This document shows positions 5,624 to 7,244 of a stretch of DNA of 7,244 nucleotides, piece after piece; position 1 is the first letter of the stretch; each line of letters starts with the position of its first letter. Origin of the DNA: Chloroflexota bacterium (GTDB lineage: Bacteria; Chloroflexota; Dehalococcoidia; SZUA-161); the NCBI GenBank assembly GCA_003229915.1, contig QIGA01000201.1, positions 1 to 7,244 of the forward strand. The letters run 5' to 3'. Below the pieces are notes generated by a model. That model was not told the DNA's origin and did not search any database. It saw only the letters and a list, made by a program, of their open reading frames with translations. The position numbers and the translations under genes were made by a program.

Positions 5624-5670
5624 CGGCAGGCATTCAGCCAGAGGGGATCACCCGAGCCAGGTTCCGCTAG

Positions 5671-5883
5671 TCAATCACTATGGTATCTGAAGGAGATCCT
5701 CATCTTAGCGCGGTACCTGATAACATTACTGTCTTCGAGCTGCATGTCCAGTTCGACGACCTCGGCGATTCGGAGGTCCCGCAGGGACTTCGAGGCCTGC
5801 GCCACTGCGGCCTCGGCAGCCTTCTCCCATGACTCGGTGCTGGTGCCGATCAGCTCGATCACCTTGTATACACTGTCTGCCAT
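5671..5883 (-). CDS. Dodecin, calcium-dodecin-like (second of a tandem pair)
   Basis: This 70-residue protein should form a hollow dodecamer in the cytoplasm. The family motif SVYKVIELIGTS opens the protein, followed by a helix (SWEKAAEAAVAQA) and strands ending VIRYRAKMRISF. In classical flavin dodecins the RIAEVVELDM region carries a Trp that stacks on riboflavin or FMN. Here that position is Ile39, so ordinary flavin storage is doubtful. The start SVYKVIE, the SWE helix and the missing Trp recall Mycobacterium tuberculosis Rv0379, described as a calcium dodecin. The ATG at 5883 follows AAAGGAGG closely. The gene lies 64 bases downstream of a paralogue identical at 53 of the first 68 residues, and probably shares its transcript. 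Confidence 0.92.
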   Translation of the reverse strand: MADSVYKVIELIGTSTESWEKAAEAAVAQASKSLRDLRIAEVVELDMQLEDSNVIRYRAKMRISFRYHSD

Positions 5884-5903
5884 TTCTCCCTCCTTTTGCC
5901 CTG

Positions 5904-5928
5904 GCGGGCCCCTTAAGCCCGCGGGCTT
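5904..5928. repeat. Overlapping inverted repeats between the two dodecin genes
   Basis: GCGGGC (5904-5909) can pair with GCCCGC (5917-5922), and AAGCCCGCGGGCTT (5915-5928) is itself a 14-base palindrome, so two structures compete for the same bases. There is no T-run on the minus strand. It may tune expression between the two dodecin genes or be a GC-rich relic of the duplication. Confidence 0.35.
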
Positions 5929-5947
5929 CTTCTACAGATTACGCACA

Positions 5948-6187
5948 CTACAGGCTTTGCGGTTCACACCATGCCTCCACACCGTGGTACTTGAATGATA
6001 TCCTCACCTTGGTGCGATAGCTGATAACCTTGTCGTCATCGAGTCGCATGTCCAGTTCGACGACCTCAGCGATGCGAAGGTCACGTATGGTCTGCGAAGC
6101 CTGCTTTACTGCGGTCGCGGCGGCCTTCTCCCACGACTCGGCGCTGGTGCCGATTAGCTCGATCACCTTGTATACACTGTCGGCCAC
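5948..6187 (-). CDS. Dodecin, calcium-dodecin-like (first of a tandem pair)
   Basis: This 79-residue paralogue of the gene downstream has the same fold elements: SVYKVIELIGTS, then SWEKAAATAVKQA, then RDLRIAEVVELDM. The flavin-stacking Trp position is again occupied by Ile39. After the point where the other copy stops, it runs on for a short tail (VEAWCEPQSL) containing a Trp and a Cys. That tail is not typical of dodecins and may come from loss of the original stop. The start is GTG at 6187, seven bases after AAAGGAG (6195-6201). An ATG two bases earlier (6189) is out of frame. It lies 67 bases after the VOC gene and reads in the same direction. Confidence 0.92.
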   Translation of the reverse strand: MADSVYKVIELIGTSAESWEKAAATAVKQASQTIRDLRIAEVVELDMRLDDDKVISYRTKVRISFKYHGVEAWCEPQSL

Positions 6188-6254
6188 ATCCCTCTCCTTT
6201 TGCCGAGTGGGTAGAAAAGCGTTGGTAAACGACCTTCTCCCCCTCGCGGGAATT

Positions 6255-6623
6255 CTATTGGACTGACTTATCCCCCTCTATAATGCCGAACATGTTCCCT
6301 TCGGTATCCTGGCAATAGGTGAAATAGCCGACACCGGGGATGGGCGTTTTGGGCATAAGCACCTTCCCACCGTTCGCAGTCACCTTGTTCATGAACTCAT
6401 CTACCGATGGAACGCTTATGGAGTTTACGACAGTAGTCACCGGACCTTCACGCTTCATGATTGCGCCATCGATCCCGGGCTCGTCACCGCCTCCACTGGT
6501 GATGAGCCAGTAATCCATCGGCCCTTCCCACTTGTTTATCTGCCAACCGAAAACCTTGGAATAGAATCCCACAGCCCGGTCTGGATCATCGACTGGTATC
6601 TCGAAATGGACTACCCTGGACAT
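6255..6623 (-). CDS. VOC-superfamily (glyoxalase/bleomycin-resistance fold) protein
   Basis: The 122-residue protein has one vicinal-oxygen-chelate domain made of two beta-alpha-beta-beta-beta halves. It opens with VVHFEIPVDDPDRAVGFYSKVFGW and ends with FTYCQDTEGNMFGIIE. His6 and Glu116 sit at positions that are metal ligands in many members. It resembles the broad group of uncharacterised VOC proteins, so the substrate cannot be stated. The ATG at 6623 is chosen because AAAGGAGGT (6632-6640 region) lies just upstream. A longer frame back to 6686 would read through the pspC gene in another frame. The pspC stop is only 13 bases before this start, and the ribosome site overlaps that stop, which points to an operon. 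Confidence 0.9.
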   Translation of the reverse strand: MSRVVHFEIPVDDPDRAVGFYSKVFGWQINKWEGPMDYWLITSGGGDEPGIDGAIMKREGPVTTVVNSISVPSVDEFMNKVTANGGKVLMPKTPIPGVGYFTYCQDTEGNMFGIIEGDKSVQ

Positions 6624-6636
6624 ATTCCCACCTCCT

Positions 6637-6844
6637 TTATTCGTGCCAGGTAGCTTCTTCGGTCTCCAAAGGGGCCACAATTGCAAAGATTAGGTAGGCC
6701 AATATGCCGAACCCGCCGAATAACAATGATAACACCCAGACCGGTCTGATGACAGTTAGATCGAGGTCGAAATACTTCCCCATGCCCCCCCGCTACACCA
6801 CAGATCATCCTTTCGTCCCTGCTGCGATAGAGCCTCTTCTGCAT
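6637..6844 (-). pseudogene. PspC-domain membrane protein, frameshifted in a C7 run
   Basis: The first frame gives MQKRLYRSRDERMICGVAGG, the classic opening of a PspC domain, then loses all similarity. Dropping one base from the seven-base G run (seven C on the plus strand, 6785-6791) restores the rest: MGKYFDLDLTVIRPVWVL, a hydrophobic segment LLFGGFGILAYLIFAIVAP (about 40-58), and a TAA at 6639-6637. The repaired protein is 68 residues with one membrane helix, normal for stand-alone PspC proteins, which are linked to the phage-shock envelope stress response. The ATG at 6844 has GGAGG five bases upstream. The extra base may be a sequencing error, a real mutation or a phase-variable run. Downstream, VOC and the dodecins follow closely. 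Confidence 0.85.
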
Positions 6845-6854
6845 AGCTCCCTCC

Positions 6855-7244
6855 GATGCCAGAATAGCTCTGCCGGCCAGCCACTACATCGCTCGCCACC
6901 TGTCAGCCTTTTGGGCTGCGTGCCGTGATGGCTGTCCGAACCGTACGCTCCTAAGGGAGGGTTTGCTGGCTACTAAGATAGCGGTTCATGATGAAAAAGT
7001 TATAAAATCAGCGAAAGAAAGATTAAGAAGTCATTACATTTTGCCCTCCGGGCCCTTTTCGGACGGCTGAGGGCAGCCGTTCCAGATATCAACCCTGTTC
7101 AGCCGCCTCGAATCTGTATTTTCGTGACAACGACAAGGGGCAAGGGCTTGGCGCAACTGAAAAGCATGAGCTCTGTCCATGGGGCCCTATGAGCCCGTAT
7201 CATCCAGCGTTGCGGTGTTCATCGCCACAGCCATGACGAGATCA
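6855..7244. other. Right-edge stretch without a supportable gene
   Basis: This holds the upstream region of the minus-strand pspC cluster. A possible -10 on the minus strand is TATAAC (7004-6999), with only weak -35 candidates about 17 bases further up. A minus-strand frame of 18 codons enters from the right edge and stops at 7187-7189 (ending TATLDDTGS). It could be the tail of a gene outside the window, but the evidence is thin. A plus-strand frame from an ATG at 7179 is open to the edge without a ribosome site. Confidence 0.5.
7061..7083. repeat. Hairpin with seven-base stem and four-base loop
   Basis: ACGGCTG (7063-7069) pairs perfectly with CAGCCGT (7074-7080) around AGGG. Flanking GG and TCC extend the pairing with one bulge. 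The loop size matches the hairpins at 5354-5623 and 3214-3231, but the CTAC exit is absent. No T-run follows. Confidence 0.55.

Larger units (their letters stand above)
5237..5670. other. Intergenic stretch holding a hairpin cluster
   Basis: The gap lies between the convergent FTR-rubredoxin gene (plus strand) and the second dodecin (minus strand). It has no gene I can call with confidence. It holds four clean hairpins and one degenerate copy, listed separately, plus one weak short reading frame. No T-run follows any hairpin, so no classic terminator can be named even though two converging transcripts must end here. The hairpins could serve that role in a factor-dependent way or as mRNA 3' ends. 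Confidence 0.7.

Noticed and set aside
6624..6686. Longer VOC protein starting at 6686
   Set aside because: The added 21 residues are read from within the pspC coding region in another frame, and AAAGGAGGT points to the ATG at 6623.
6611..6844. Stand-alone 77-residue protein in the first pspC frame
   Set aside because: Only its first 20 residues make sense. The remainder is out-of-frame PspC sequence, so it is a frameshift product.

Overview
The window looks like bacterial chromosome from an anaerobe or microaerophile. The evidence is a rubrerythrin, a ferredoxin:thioredoxin-reductase-type catalytic subunit with no photosynthetic partner subunit, and a pyruvate, phosphate dikinase. Gene style (strong GGAGG ribosome sites, small redox proteins, hairpin repeats between genes) would fit Chloroflexota of the Dehalococcoidia type. 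That placement comes from general familiarity only and is low confidence. No rRNA, tRNA, transposase, phage gene or CRISPR array is visible.

Layout. Bases 1-235 are non-coding and end in a perfect 24-base palindrome. A full-length pyruvate, phosphate dikinase (ppdK) fills 236-2944 on the minus strand. Upstream on the same strand is a small Cys/His-rich protein of unknown function (3214-3414). After a divergent gap comes a plus-strand redox block: an 18-codon leader ORF overlapping a rubrerythrin (3773-4321), then a glutaredoxin (4426-4737) overlapping an FTR catalytic domain fused to a C-terminal rubredoxin domain (4715-5236). A 434-base stretch (5237-5670) holds a cluster of near-perfect hairpins with four-base loops. 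A compact minus-strand cluster follows, read from right to left: a PspC-domain membrane protein broken by one extra base in a C7 run (6637-6844), a VOC/glyoxalase-fold protein (6255-6623), and two tandem dodecins (5948-6187 and 5671-5883). The last ~390 bases have no gene I can support.

How the genes may work together. The plus-strand block is a plausible peroxide and thiol-disulfide module. Rubrerythrin reduces peroxide with electrons delivered through a rubredoxin centre. The FTR-like protein turns one-electron ferredoxin or rubredoxin chemistry into dithiol reduction, and the overlapping CGWC glutaredoxin is its natural substrate. The rubredoxin tail on the FTR protein resembles that of the neighbouring rubrerythrin, which suggests domain borrowing or a shared electron partner. 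The minus-strand cluster has the look of a small stress or envelope operon. Its dodecins lack the Trp that stacks on flavin in classical dodecins and resemble the calcium-dodecin type.

Main points for follow-up: the FTR-rubredoxin fusion next to rubrerythrin and glutaredoxin; the rubrerythrin leader ORF with its own strong ribosome site and an ATGA junction; the hairpin family whose stems differ by paired changes; and the homopolymer frameshift in pspC.
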